From Serratia grimesii NBRC 13537 (GTDB taxonomy: Bacteria; Pseudomonadota; Gammaproteobacteria; Enterobacterales; Enterobacteriaceae): a stretch of DNA of 64,000 nt. The notes under the pieces were generated by a model that was not told the origin of the DNA, searched no databases, and was given only the letters and a program-made list of their open reading frames with translations. How positions within the stretch are numbered: position 1 is the first letter of the stretch; each line of letters begins with the position of its first letter. Made by a program: the position numbers and the translations under genes. The stretch lies in assembly GCF_001590905.1 (NCBI RefSeq), contig NZ_BCTT01000004.1:1-64000 (forward strand). Reading direction: 5' to 3'. Below, in pieces: positions 7,983-18,294 of the stretch.

Positions 7983-9059
7983 TTACCTTTGAGCCAGAAC
8001 CTCATTCAGTAAATTTTCCGGTATGGCGTATGAGAACATCTTTTTATAATAATCTCGTGTTATATTCCTCAGTTTCTCATCACTAATATATTCTGGGTTG
8101 TATTTGCTGATCATAAATAATGGCAACAGCGATGTTTCAGCAGAGAGTCCTCCCCAGTTATGTATCCCCACCGGTGTTGAGTATACCTTACCGTTTTTTA
8201 CCGCTCGGAGATCTTTCCAGTCCTCACCTGGGATTTTGTCTTTCAACAGAGCGTTGGCACTGCCGAAAACAACAAAAATCACGTCGGGATCCCACTGCAT
8301 TATCTGTTCCATCGAGACATTTATATAACGTGCGGCATCGCCGCTAACCTGCAAACCATCAGCAACATTTTCCATCCCTGCCATTTTCAGGTAGGTATCG
8401 CCATACGTATGAGGGCCACTTACCTTGAGCTGTTTGCCATCACTTTCTTCAAGATACAATGCTCTGACATGTTGCTGCCTGATATTGGCGGCGTAAGGAC
8501 TGATCATCTTCAGTGTGTCTTCCCAAGCGCTTTTAAATTTATGCGTATGGGGTAATCCAAGCGTTTCCGCAAACTTATTCTCCCAATAAACTTGGGTTAC
8601 CATAGGTTCATACTTTGTCTCACCACCAGCGTCGAGATTAATGACTGGCACCCCTGCCCGCTCCAGGTGGTCATCCTGACTTTTGCCATAGTAATAAATA
8701 ATGTCCGGCTTGAGACTAATCAAAGATTCCATATTGACCGTATAATCCTTATTGATGAAAGCCGTAGTGATCCTGCCGATATCCGGCTTCATATCCTTCA
8801 TCACATTCATATCGGAATGCGAAAAAGCCCAAGGGCCAACACCTATGACATGTTTATATGCTGCATCGTTGGCCAAGATCACGCCAAATGGACAATTACC
8901 GGTAATAATAATTCGATTATATTTACCAGGAAGCGGCTGCAGTATTTCGGTATCTTTTCCAGTATTTTTTACCGTAATAGTACCGTTTGCGCTGGTGGTC
9001 GTCGGTAATGAGAACGCCGCCAACAAAATGGTAGCGAACAACTTAATTTTAATGGTCAT
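7983..9059 (-). CDS. Periplasmic binding protein of FecB/BtuF type
   Basis: A class III substrate-binding protein of 358 residues. A Sec signal peptide ends near TSA-NG (about residue 25). The two lobes carry typical motifs: RIIITGNCPFGVILA in the first lobe, SLKPDIIYYYGKS, and the late WDPDVIFV...DWKDLRAVKNGKVYSTP block. I chose ATG at 9059, behind AGGGGGAATT, over a longer upstream frame. It binds a siderophore-like chelate, haem, cobalamin or metal complex and hands it to the permease. Sequence alone does not tell the substrate. No outer-membrane receptor gene lies in this operon. Confidence 0.88.
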   Translation of the reverse strand: MTIKIKLFATILLAAFSLPTTTSANGTITVKNTGKDTEILQPLPGKYNRIIITGNCPFGVILANDAAYKHVIGVGPWAFSHSDMNVMKDMKPDIGRITTAFINKDYTVNMESLISLKPDIIYYYGKSQDDHLERAGVPVINLDAGGETKYEPMVTQVYWENKFAETLGLPHTHKFKSAWEDTLKMISPYAANIRQQHVRALYLEESDGKQLKVSGPHTYGDTYLKMAGMENVADGLQVSGDAARYINVSMEQIMQWDPDVIFVVFGSANALLKDKIPGEDWKDLRAVKNGKVYSTPVGIHNWGGLSAETSLLPLFMISKYNPEYISDEKLRNITRDYYKKMFSYAIPENLLNEVLAQR

Positions 9060-9120
9060 AATTCCCCCTGGTGCTATCTTACTGATGCATGCTTTTCTTA
9101 TTTCCACTTATTCAGCGTCA

Positions 9121-9522
9121 CTAGGCTACCGAAGCAGCGATTCCTGCTGCCACAATGGTTAATCCGGCTACAATAACAATTGCGGTCGTGGCAACAGCAC
9201 CACCGCCAACCAACGCAGCCGTCTTGCCTTTGGAAATATCCTGCCGCTCTAGGAAAGAGATCTGGGTAAAGGGGATAATTTTCCCCGTATCGGCAATAAT
9301 GGCGTTAGGTTCGATTTTCGCCACACTAATCTCACCACCACTGCCATCCTTTAATCCATACTTCAGGTGATCACCAATATAAACCTGGGGCTGTAGATGG
9401 TAATAATGCCCATCCTGCCCGATATCCTTTTGCTGCAGTGACACAGGGTTGTATGTAGTACAACCGCAAAGCGAAAACATCACCAACCCGATGATAAATG
9501 GAACCAATCTTGCCAATTTCAT
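9121..9522 (-). CDS. Small putative lipoprotein of the metal operon
   Basis: A product of 133 residues with a signal peptide and lipobox FSLCGC, so the mature lipoprotein begins at Cys. The mature part has a beta-rich stretch (DHLKYGLKDGSGGEISV) and ends in a Gly/Ala/Val-rich hydrophobic segment that could be a C-terminal membrane helix. Start ATG 9522 follows GAGG; the upstream TTG at 9534 is less likely. It lies between the MFS and binding-protein genes, in the same operon. I know no function for it. Confidence 0.75.
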   Translation of the reverse strand: MKLARLVPFIIGLVMFSLCGCTTYNPVSLQQKDIGQDGHYYHLQPQVYIGDHLKYGLKDGSGGEISVAKIEPNAIIADTGKIIPFTQISFLERQDISKGKTAALVGGGAVATTAIVIVAGLTIVAAGIAASVA

Positions 9523-9536
9523 TGAAAACCTCAAAC

Positions 9537-10907
9537 TTATTTATACATGGTTAAAACACGTCCAGATTTAAATCGCATATAGCTAACAATTAAGGACAGG
9601 AATGAAAAAATAGCGCCCGCAACCAAACTTATGTCAGTTGCCTGAGAACCGTAAAAATTAAAAAATATTGCGACCAGGGCTGAGCCGACAATTTGCCCAA
9701 CCAACCGCGAACTCCCGAGTAATCCGCTGGCAATACTGCTATTTTCGTGTGATACCGCTGTCATGATCAAGAAATTATTGGGTGACTGAAATAGCCCAAA
9801 ACCTATACCACAAATCGCTACACGCCAAACAATCGCCGTATTTGATGGAGTATCTGGAAGATAAACCATCAACAGCATGCCCATAAGCAAGAAAAATAAT
9901 CCTGTTACCGCAATAATGTTAGGATCATATTTTTTGATGAGATCGCCAGAAATCAGAGATGTCACCATCGTCGCTAATGGCCATGCGGTAAGCAATAAAC
10001 CGATCTCCACCACGTTTCTTTGCAATATATTATGAAAATAAAAAGGCAGCGACACGTAAGCCAGCAACTGTGTGCTATAAGAAAGCATCGACATCAATAG
10101 TGATAGCGTCAATGTAGGGTTACGAAATATCGTCACCGGAATCATCGCGTCAGTTTTTTTTCTCCGTTGATTCCGGTAAAGCAGAACTGCCAATGCAGCG
10201 AAAATTACAACGTTTACTGCTGCCGATAAGAAAGAACTCTTCGTCATGCTCAACGTAAATGATGAGAAAAAAATAAACAGAGCAAAAACTAAAAAAGCAC
10301 CTCCTGCATCAAATTTTACAGTACGGCGTGACTTAGGAGCTAAGGAGATAATACTCAACAACAGCGACAGGCAAGCAATAGGAACATTAATGGTAAATAA
10401 CCAATTCCAATTGGCCAGAGAAAGTATTGTTGAGGCAATTGATGGCCCTGCCGCTGCGGATACAGAAACCACCATAACGTTAATCCCCAGCCCACGCCCC
10501 AATAACCTATCCGGATAGATCTCCTTAATCAGCGCTGCATTGACACTGAGAATAGCGGCTGCACCAAAGCCTTGCACAACTCTAAACAGCGTCAAGGTAT
10601 CTAGCGTTTCTGACAGCGCACATCCCAAAGAAGAAAACGCAAACAGAATAACGCCGGCAATGAAAATATTTTTATTGCCAATAGTTCTCCCCAATGCGGC
10701 AAACGGCAACAGAGAAGCTATGACCGCAAATTGATATGCATTAATGATCAATATTGAAGCAGCTTCCGAAACGGCAAAATCTTTCGCGATAATGGGTAAC
10801 GCCACATTTGCGATAGTGCTATCGAGTATTGCGATGACGGTGCTGAGGGATACGGCAAGCACAGCCAAAACATTCAATTTATCTTTTTCATAGGGTTTTT
10901 TATTCAT
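9537..10907 (-). CDS. MFS drug/metallophore exporter (DHA2, EmrB/QacA-like)
   Basis: A proton-driven inner-membrane exporter of 456 residues, with 12-14 helices. It shows motif A-like GRTIGNKNIF, the antiporter motif C in VSVSAAAGPSIA and the LDSTIANVALP segment in the first helix that is typical of DHA2 proteins. It is the first gene of the metal operon, behind a GGGGCGG site. Pairing an MFS exporter with a siderophore-type ABC importer suggests export and re-import of a small chelator, but no chelator synthesis genes are in view. Drug efflux is the alternative. Confidence 0.85.
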   Translation of the reverse strand: MNKKPYEKDKLNVLAVLAVSLSTVIAILDSTIANVALPIIAKDFAVSEAASILIINAYQFAVIASLLPFAALGRTIGNKNIFIAGVILFAFSSLGCALSETLDTLTLFRVVQGFGAAAILSVNAALIKEIYPDRLLGRGLGINVMVVSVSAAAGPSIASTILSLANWNWLFTINVPIACLSLLLSIISLAPKSRRTVKFDAGGAFLVFALFIFFSSFTLSMTKSSFLSAAVNVVIFAALAVLLYRNQRRKKTDAMIPVTIFRNPTLTLSLLMSMLSYSTQLLAYVSLPFYFHNILQRNVVEIGLLLTAWPLATMVTSLISGDLIKKYDPNIIAVTGLFFLLMGMLLMVYLPDTPSNTAIVWRVAICGIGFGLFQSPNNFLIMTAVSHENSSIASGLLGSSRLVGQIVGSALVAIFFNFYGSQATDISLVAGAIFSFLSLIVSYMRFKSGRVLTMYK

Positions 10908-10987
10908 CTTACCGCCCCTGGACGAGAATCTGCATTTATGCCGAAGGCAACCGGTGCTCCTTACGGAGGATTCGCTTTAATGAAAAC

Positions 10988-11000
10988 GTTATAACATAAC
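10988..11000. promoter_or_regulatory. Partial Zur-like half palindrome
   Basis: GTTATAACATAAC repeats the centre and right half of the palindrome at 11202-11217. It lies about 80 bases before the MFS start and may be a second, weaker Zur site. Confidence 0.4.
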
Positions 11001-11005
11001 AATCT

Positions 11006-11028
11006 CAAATGATATTAATTATCATTTG
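11006..11028. promoter_or_regulatory. Fur-like box of the metal locus
   Basis: Arms CAAATGATA and TATCATTTG are perfect inverted repeats around the spacer TTAAT. The same two arms with spacer CGAAT stand before the CirA-like receptor at 62243-62265. The shared arms and their likeness to the Fur consensus support iron-responsive repression of the minus-strand operon. Confidence 0.75.
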
Positions 11029-11201
11029 AAATAATTGATTGCATAATGTTTCAAATTTGAAATTAACAATTTAAAAACATAAAAAACACAACAAATAACA
11101 CCAAAACAACAGAATAAATGGAATCATAAACCTCAAAAATTCATGAAATGAAATAGAAATTAACGCCTGTTAACAGTCAACGAGTCGAGCGATCATTGTT
11201 G

Positions 11202-11217
11202 TTATGTTATAACATAA
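11202..11217. promoter_or_regulatory. Zur-like box before the AmiA paralogue
   Basis: TTATGTTATAACATAA is a perfect 16-base palindrome with the core ATGTTATAACAT, which fits the gammaproteobacterial Zur consensus. It ends 30 bases before the amidase ATG and overlaps a plausible -10 (TATAAC/CATAAT), where binding would block transcription. Confidence 0.7.
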
Positions 11218-11247
11218 TACAAATTCATACCCCCTACGGTGGCCCCA

Positions 11248-12096
11248 ATGAATAAGAAAGACCCACTACAAATTAGAGCATCCAGACGTACGATTATTTT
11301 GGCCGGACTGGCTGCACTGGCTTCAAATATCAATATTTCACAAGCCCATGCGCAAAATCCGCAACGCAAAAGGCAAATGCCGATGGCTCCAAACGGTAAA
11401 AGACCACACAAGAAATACCTGGTCGTGCTTGATCCGGGCCATGGCGGTATTGATTCAGGTGCTATTGGCCACGCGGGTTCACTGGAAAAACATGTGGTGT
11501 TAGATATCGCAAAAAACGTCCGCGCCTTGCTCATTCAGCATGGCATTAATGCTCACCTGACGCGTACTGACGATGTTTTTATTCCGCTTTATGATCGGGT
11601 GAAGATCGCCCATCAACATAATGCCGATCTTTTTATGTCTATCCATGCGGATGGTTTCACCTGCCCTTCCGCCTGCGGTGCTTCTGTTTTCGCCTTATCC
11701 AATAAAGGCGCCAGCAGCGCAATGGCAAAATACTTATCGAACAGTGAAAATGCGGCCGACGATTTCGCCAGTCCCTCAGTCATAAAAAAAGATCGTTATT
11801 TGCAAAAAATACTTTTCGATTTGGAACAGACTGAAACAGTAAAAGAAAGTCTTTTCCTCGGCTCTCACATCATTAAACATATTGCGCCAATGCATCACCT
11901 TCATTCCAAAAACACGGAACAAGCAGCATTTGTGGTATTGAAATCGCCCTATATTCCCTCAGTTCTCGTTGAAACCTCTTTCATTACCAATCCGCAAGAG
12001 GAAAAACTGCTTGGAACTCCAATGTTTAGGCATAAAATAGCCACGGCGATTACCCATGGTATCTTGAGTTATTTTAATCATATGAAAAATGTTTGA
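11248..12096 (+). CDS. N-acetylmuramoyl-L-alanine amidase, AmiA-type paralogue, Tat-exported
   Basis: A periplasmic amidase of 282 residues that cleaves the amide bond between MurNAc and L-Ala, as in daughter-cell separation. It has a twin-arginine signal (SRRTIILAG, residues 12-20) with cleavage near AHA-Q. The Amidase_3 domain keeps all zinc ligands: H65 in DPGHGG, E80 in LEKHVV, H133 in SIHAD, and a catalytic Glu in VLVETSFITNP. It is close to E. coli AmiA throughout. ATG 11248 is preferred over GTG 11239. The Zur-like box just upstream suggests expression in zinc shortage. Zur-linked amidases are known in Pseudomonas zinc regulons. A porin gene follows. Confidence 0.9.
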   Translation: MNKKDPLQIRASRRTIILAGLAALASNINISQAHAQNPQRKRQMPMAPNGKRPHKKYLVVLDPGHGGIDSGAIGHAGSLEKHVVLDIAKNVRALLIQHGINAHLTRTDDVFIPLYDRVKIAHQHNADLFMSIHADGFTCPSACGASVFALSNKGASSAMAKYLSNSENAADDFASPSVIKKDRYLQKILFDLEQTETVKESLFLGSHIIKHIAPMHHLHSKNTEQAAFVVLKSPYIPSVLVETSFITNPQEEKLLGTPMFRHKIATAITHGILSYFNHMKNV

Positions 12097-12187
12097 TAAA
12101 ATATAATAATAAAAATATTACTGAAATACTTTTACTTTCAGAAGCATCATGCTGAGCAAACAAATAAGAGAGGGAATTGAACGCTCG

Positions 12188-12203
12188 CTTTCGTTAGCGA
12201 AAG
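12188..12203. promoter_or_regulatory. Short hairpin in the porin leader
   Basis: CTTTCG-TTAG-CGAAAG is a perfect 6-base stem between the amidase and porin genes, followed by AT-rich sequence but no U-tract. It may mark the 5' leader of the porin or reduce read-through. Confidence 0.35.
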
Positions 12204-12259
12204 TACTATTCACTCAAATTTCTCACTGAGACTCTGAAAATAAAAGGATTTTCTCGCTG

Positions 12260-13312
12260 ATGTTAATACGTATTTATCCTCACCGGTTAGTAGAGTGCCT
12301 TTGTGCGCTATCGATATTTTTTTGTTCCAGCACCTTTGCGATTTCACTCAAAGACAATGGTCAGGATCGGTTGGATTTTTATGGCACCATCATCGCCAGA
12401 CGTTATTCCAGCAGTAATGTTCGCAATGACGGTGACCGCAGTTATATCTACTTTGGTTTGTTAGGAAAAAGAAAGCTCAGCCAGTACTGGAGAGCCTATG
12501 CACACTGGGAATATACCGTCAGCTTTGCCGATGCCAGCAGGAACAGCACAAGACTGGCCTACATAGGCATGCAGAATCCAGCATTAGGCAGTATCGATAT
12601 TGGTAGAAATTGGGGCGTCTTATATGACGTAACATCCCTAACCGATCGTTCTCCATTATTTAGAGAAATGTCTTACAACTATATCGATAATTTCATGCGC
12701 GGCCGAGCACTCAACCTACTGACTTATCGTAAAAAAATAAAATTATTACAGAGTAACGCCGCTATCGCGCTCCAGTATCAATTCAAAAGTAATAGTGATG
12801 AAAAAACGGTAAGTAAGCAGAATGGTAATGGTATCGGTGCTTCTTTCATTTACGCGCTGACGCCTACGATTACCACTATTTTCTCCGCATCATCATCTTT
12901 ATCCACTCAACAACAGGGAAATAATGCCGGTTACGGAAAAAAAATAAACACTCTGGCTGAAGGGGTGAGATATGCCAATAAAAGAACCTATCTCGCTGCA
13001 GTGTTTACGCAAAGCAATAGTGCCATAAAACCGCAAAAAACCGATAATTGTGGTTCATCTTCCAGTTATGAAATCCTCGCTAAATACCTGCTGACGGATA
13101 AGCTCCAGCCCAACATTGGCTACACGCGCCTTATGCAAACCTACTCGGGAAAAAGCGAGAGTTTATTGAATTACGAAGAAGTTGGTTTCAGCTGGTTGTT
13201 TAATAAAAACATGCAAGCATTTTTCAATTATGAGTTCAATAACATGAGTAAAAACAACCCCAACGTCGATGCGTCTGACAAACTCGAAGTGGGTATAAGT
13301 TATCACTGGTAA
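12260..13312 (+). CDS. General porin, OmpF/OmpC family
   Basis: An outer-membrane trimeric porin of 350 residues, near the usual OmpC size. A signal peptide ends near TFA-IS. The mature part opens with RLDFYGTIIARRY and contains the GSIDIGRNWGVLYDVTSLTD region that leads into the constriction loop L3. It ends GISYHW, with Trp in place of the usual terminal Phe. The gene follows the AmiA paralogue by 164 bases in the same direction and may share its control. It is more AT-rich and more divergent than housekeeping porins, so it may have a special cargo such as a metal chelate; that is inference. Confidence 0.88.
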   Translation: MLIRIYPHRLVECLCALSIFFCSSTFAISLKDNGQDRLDFYGTIIARRYSSSNVRNDGDRSYIYFGLLGKRKLSQYWRAYAHWEYTVSFADASRNSTRLAYIGMQNPALGSIDIGRNWGVLYDVTSLTDRSPLFREMSYNYIDNFMRGRALNLLTYRKKIKLLQSNAAIALQYQFKSNSDEKTVSKQNGNGIGASFIYALTPTITTIFSASSSLSTQQQGNNAGYGKKINTLAEGVRYANKRTYLAAVFTQSNSAIKPQKTDNCGSSSSYEILAKYLLTDKLQPNIGYTRLMQTYSGKSESLLNYEEVGFSWLFNKNMQAFFNYEFNNMSKNNPNVDASDKLEVGISYHW

Positions 13313-13382
13313 GTGAAGAACAGGAGCTTGCGGGTAGCATCCTGTTTCCCTCACGTTATAGCTATCAATTTTCGGGTCATAA

Positions 13383-13419
13383 ATAGTCAGGAACTATCAC
13401 AACATTCAACTATACCTAT
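13383..13419 (+). promoter_or_regulatory. OxyR-like binding site upstream of katG
   Basis: ATAG-N7-CTAT-N7-TTCA-N7-CTAT keeps three of the four tetranucleotides of the OxyR consensus at exact spacing, followed by an AT-rich -10-like stretch (TTTTATCTAT). It is 212 bases before the katG ATG. The rest of 13313-13631 has no other supported feature. Confidence 0.7.
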
Positions 13420-13457
13420 TTTATCTATCCGCAGGCGCTGACTAAGCTTATCCATGA

Positions 13458-15830
<2,373 letters not shown>

Positions 15831-15850
15831 GTGAGAACCACAGTAACGTC

Positions 15851-15884
15851 GCCCGCTTAAGGAAACTTAGGCGGGCTTTTTATT
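15851..15884 (+). terminator. katG terminator
   Basis: The stem GCCCGCTTAAG / CTTAGGCGGGC with loop GAAA is followed by TTTTTATT, 20 bases after the katG stop. Confidence 0.88.
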
Positions 15885-16036
15885 CTCCGTTAACCGGGAA
15901 TAGCCGCTCACCAAGAAAATCGATAAACACACGCAGTTTTGGGGCCAAATATTTGCTGGAGGGCCAGATAATCCGGAAAGAACCCTGATGCTCAACGAAG
16001 CCTTCCAATACCTTTTGCAGTTCACCGTGTTGCAGA
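15880..16036 (-). pseudogene. LysR-family regulator, C-terminal remnant
   Basis: On the minus strand an open frame of about 52 codons encodes the usual LysR tail: LQHGELQKVLEGF, then FRIIWPSSKYLAPKLRVFI, ending FLGERLFPVNGE and TAA. The DNA-binding domain and most of the effector domain are missing. The frame loses similarity at about 16037, exactly where an unrelated plus-strand remnant begins. It therefore marks a deletion scar. Confidence 0.7.
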
Positions 16037-16186
16037 GCCCTCTTTTCCGATATTGGGCTGGTGCTGGTCGCTGTCGGACTGGCCTGGCTGGGTCATGCAT
16101 TGGCGGCAAATAACGGCAACGGATTGATAGCGCCAATGCTGTTGGGGCGGTTACATTCCCACAACAGCGCGGCGGAGCAAACATGA
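16037..16186 (+). pseudogene. Membrane transporter, C-terminal remnant
   Basis: The plus-strand frame reads ALFSDIGLVLVAVGLAWLG and continues to a hydrophilic tail ending HNSAAEQT and TGA. It looks like the last helix and tail of a permease, but has no start. It abuts the LysR remnant, so two genes were probably cut and joined here. Confidence 0.5.
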
Positions 16187-16204
16187 TTGCCCGCCGCGGC
16201 TGTT

Positions 16205-17830
16205 TTATTCCCCTGGTTTTTCTCTTCCTAAATGCCGCAGATCAAGCGACAGGAAGTGATGCACCTGCGGTTTTTCCGGACCAATATGGAACTGCAGCGC
16301 GGCCTGTTGCAGATCGGCATCAGCATGTGAAACACGTTGATGCTGGCGCAAATGTTCTGCCCAGGATTCCACCATGAACCACTCCATCACGCACTGTGGA
16401 TCGGCAGTATGCTCAGTCAGGCCCCAGGCATAGGCACCGTCGCGACGCCGCACACGTGAAAGCTGATGCAACGTCCGCAGGAACTGCGGACGATCTTCCA
16501 GCCGCACGCGGTATTCGACCTGGATCATCACTGGTCCACGATCGTTCTCTACCGGTGTGTTGAGCAAGGGTTCCGGCCAGTGATTGGACGGCTGCAGATC
16601 GGCTTCCCCTTCCGGCAAACGAATACGATGAAACGCCAGGGAAATCACTAACAACCCAATGCCGCCCGTCAGCAGCGTGGCTGCCACGCCGATCTCTTGG
16701 GCAATCAACCCCCACAACAAGCTACCGGCAGCCATAGCACCATTGAACACCATCAAATAAATCGCCAGTCCGCGCCCACGCACCCAGTTTGGCAATACCC
16801 CTTGTGCTGCCCCATTCAGCGATGTCAGCGCGATGATCCAGCCGGCACCCAGCGCCAACAGCAGTAATACCGCCAACCACTGCGGCGGGGCCAACGATAA
16901 CAGTGCCATCACCACGGCGGTAATCACTGCCGCCAACAGCACCAAACCATCAGCGTTTAGCCGCTGGCGTAACCGCGGCAACAGCACCGCACCGCCTATC
17001 GCTCCCGCCCCCACGGCGCCCAACAGGATGCCGTAGAAACCTGCGGTACCACCCAACATCTGCCGCGCCACTAATGGCAATAACGCCCAAACCGAACTGG
17101 AGAATACGAAGAAGACCGCCGCCCGTAACAACACGACGTGCAGTTCACGGCTGGCGCGGGCATAGCGAATTCCGGCGCGGAAAGCGCCAAAGAAATGCTC
17201 GGAAAGGCCGTTATCCTCCACCTTGGGTCTGCGCCACCACAGTAGAGCTGAAACGACGAATACGTAGCTAAGTATGTCAGCGCCGTAGGCTGCGCCAGCG
17301 CCAAAGCTCGCCAACAACAAGCCTCCCGCCGCCGGGCCAATGGCGCGGGCGATGTTGATCCCCAGCGAGTTCAGCGCAACTGCATTTCTGAGATCGGCAC
17401 GCGGTACCAGCTCGGGTACGATAGATTGCCAGGTTGGCCCCATCAATGCCCCACCGATGCCGCCGATAAAGGTCAAGACCAGTAAATACTCAACGGTCAG
17501 CGCGCCACTTTGCGACAGTAACAATAAGGTGCCGCTGACGCAGGCCAGCAGAATCTGGACAAAAATAAGGAAACGACGGCGGTCAAGAATGTCTGACAAT
17601 ACCCCCGCCGGGATTGCCAGCAGGAACACTGGCAGTGTGGCCGCTGTCTGCATCAATGCCACTGCCGATGGATTAGAGGATAAATCCGTCACCAGCCAGG
17701 AACTGGCGACGTCGCGCATAAAGCTACCAACGTTGCCCAATACCGTGGCCCCCCACAGCACCGCAAATACCGGGATCTTCAACGGCGCGAAACCGCCGGG
17801 TGCTGCTTTGCTCTGTGCCGATTCAGCCAT
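16205..17830 (-). CDS. MFS transporter (MFS_3 type) with C-terminal monooxygenase-like domain
   Basis: A protein of 541 residues. Residues 1-425 form a 12-helix MFS exporter of the MFS_3/EntS-like class (GNVGSFMRDVASSWLVTDL in the first helices, DRRRFLIF motif A). Residues from about 425 form a soluble dimeric alpha/beta-barrel segment (MIQVEYRVRLEDRPQFL ... MEWFMVESWAEHLRQHQRVS), resembling antibiotic-biosynthesis-monooxygenase domains. The start is ATG 17830 behind AAGGAG, overlapping the DoxX stop by 8 bases. It is the third gene of a hydrolase-DoxX-MFS unit. Export of a small product and handling of quinone-like compounds are inferences. Confidence 0.87.
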   Translation of the reverse strand: MAESAQSKAAPGGFAPLKIPVFAVLWGATVLGNVGSFMRDVASSWLVTDLSSNPSAVALMQTAATLPVFLLAIPAGVLSDILDRRRFLIFVQILLACVSGTLLLLSQSGALTVEYLLVLTFIGGIGGALMGPTWQSIVPELVPRADLRNAVALNSLGINIARAIGPAAGGLLLASFGAGAAYGADILSYVFVVSALLWWRRPKVEDNGLSEHFFGAFRAGIRYARASRELHVVLLRAAVFFVFSSSVWALLPLVARQMLGGTAGFYGILLGAVGAGAIGGAVLLPRLRQRLNADGLVLLAAVITAVVMALLSLAPPQWLAVLLLLALGAGWIIALTSLNGAAQGVLPNWVRGRGLAIYLMVFNGAMAAGSLLWGLIAQEIGVAATLLTGGIGLLVISLAFHRIRLPEGEADLQPSNHWPEPLLNTPVENDRGPVMIQVEYRVRLEDRPQFLRTLHQLSRVRRRDGAYAWGLTEHTADPQCVMEWFMVESWAEHLRQHQRVSHADADLQQAALQFHIGPEKPQVHHFLSLDLRHLGREKPGE

Positions 17831-18248
17831 CGTTATGCTCCTTGAGATCGTAAAGCGCGACCAGCAGCAACGCACCCGCCAGCCCAATATGTTCAAAAAA
17901 TCCGTTCATACCGGTAAAGCGCTCCGGCGGGCTCATTTCCCAAAAACGGTTAGCCATCAGCGTGGCGGCCAGGGTAAATCCGGCCAGCGCCATCGCGCCC
18001 AGCCAGCGGTAAAAACCCGTCAGGATCAGTGCCGAAGCCCCCAGTTCAAGCACAATCACCAGGCTGGCAAACAACGCTGCCGGCTGTAGACCAAAATGGG
18101 TCATCTCCGCCATAGCCCCATTAAAATCCAGCACTTTGACCAAACCGCCCTGTATGTAGGCGGCGCAAATCGCCGGCAACATCAGCCAACGAAGCAAGGG
18201 AGTATCAACAGCATGTCTGACTCGAGAAATAAAAGCGGCAGCGCTCAT
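17823..18248 (-). CDS. DoxX-family membrane protein
   Basis: A four-helix inner-membrane protein of 141 residues, starting at ATG 18248 (MSAAAFISRVRHAV). It has the DoxX hallmark YIQGGLVKVLDF near the first helix and the late GFFEHIGLAGALLLVAL helix. DoxX proteins are linked to thiosulfate:quinone or redox functions, but most members have no assigned role. It sits between the hydrolase gene and the MFS gene, overlapping the latter. Confidence 0.82.
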   Translation of the reverse strand: MSAAAFISRVRHAVDTPLLRWLMLPAICAAYIQGGLVKVLDFNGAMAEMTHFGLQPAALFASLVIVLELGASALILTGFYRWLGAMALAGFTLAATLMANRFWEMSPPERFTGMNGFFEHIGLAGALLLVALYDLKEHNDG

Positions 18249-18294
18249 GGTCGGCTCCGGTTCCACAGGCAAAACCCCCGTCCGGGGGTAAGGG

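Noticed and set aside
15867..16184. A 105-residue minus-strand ORF spanning the scar
   Set aside because: Its frame is not that of the LysR remnant; it is a chance ORF across two joined gene fragments.
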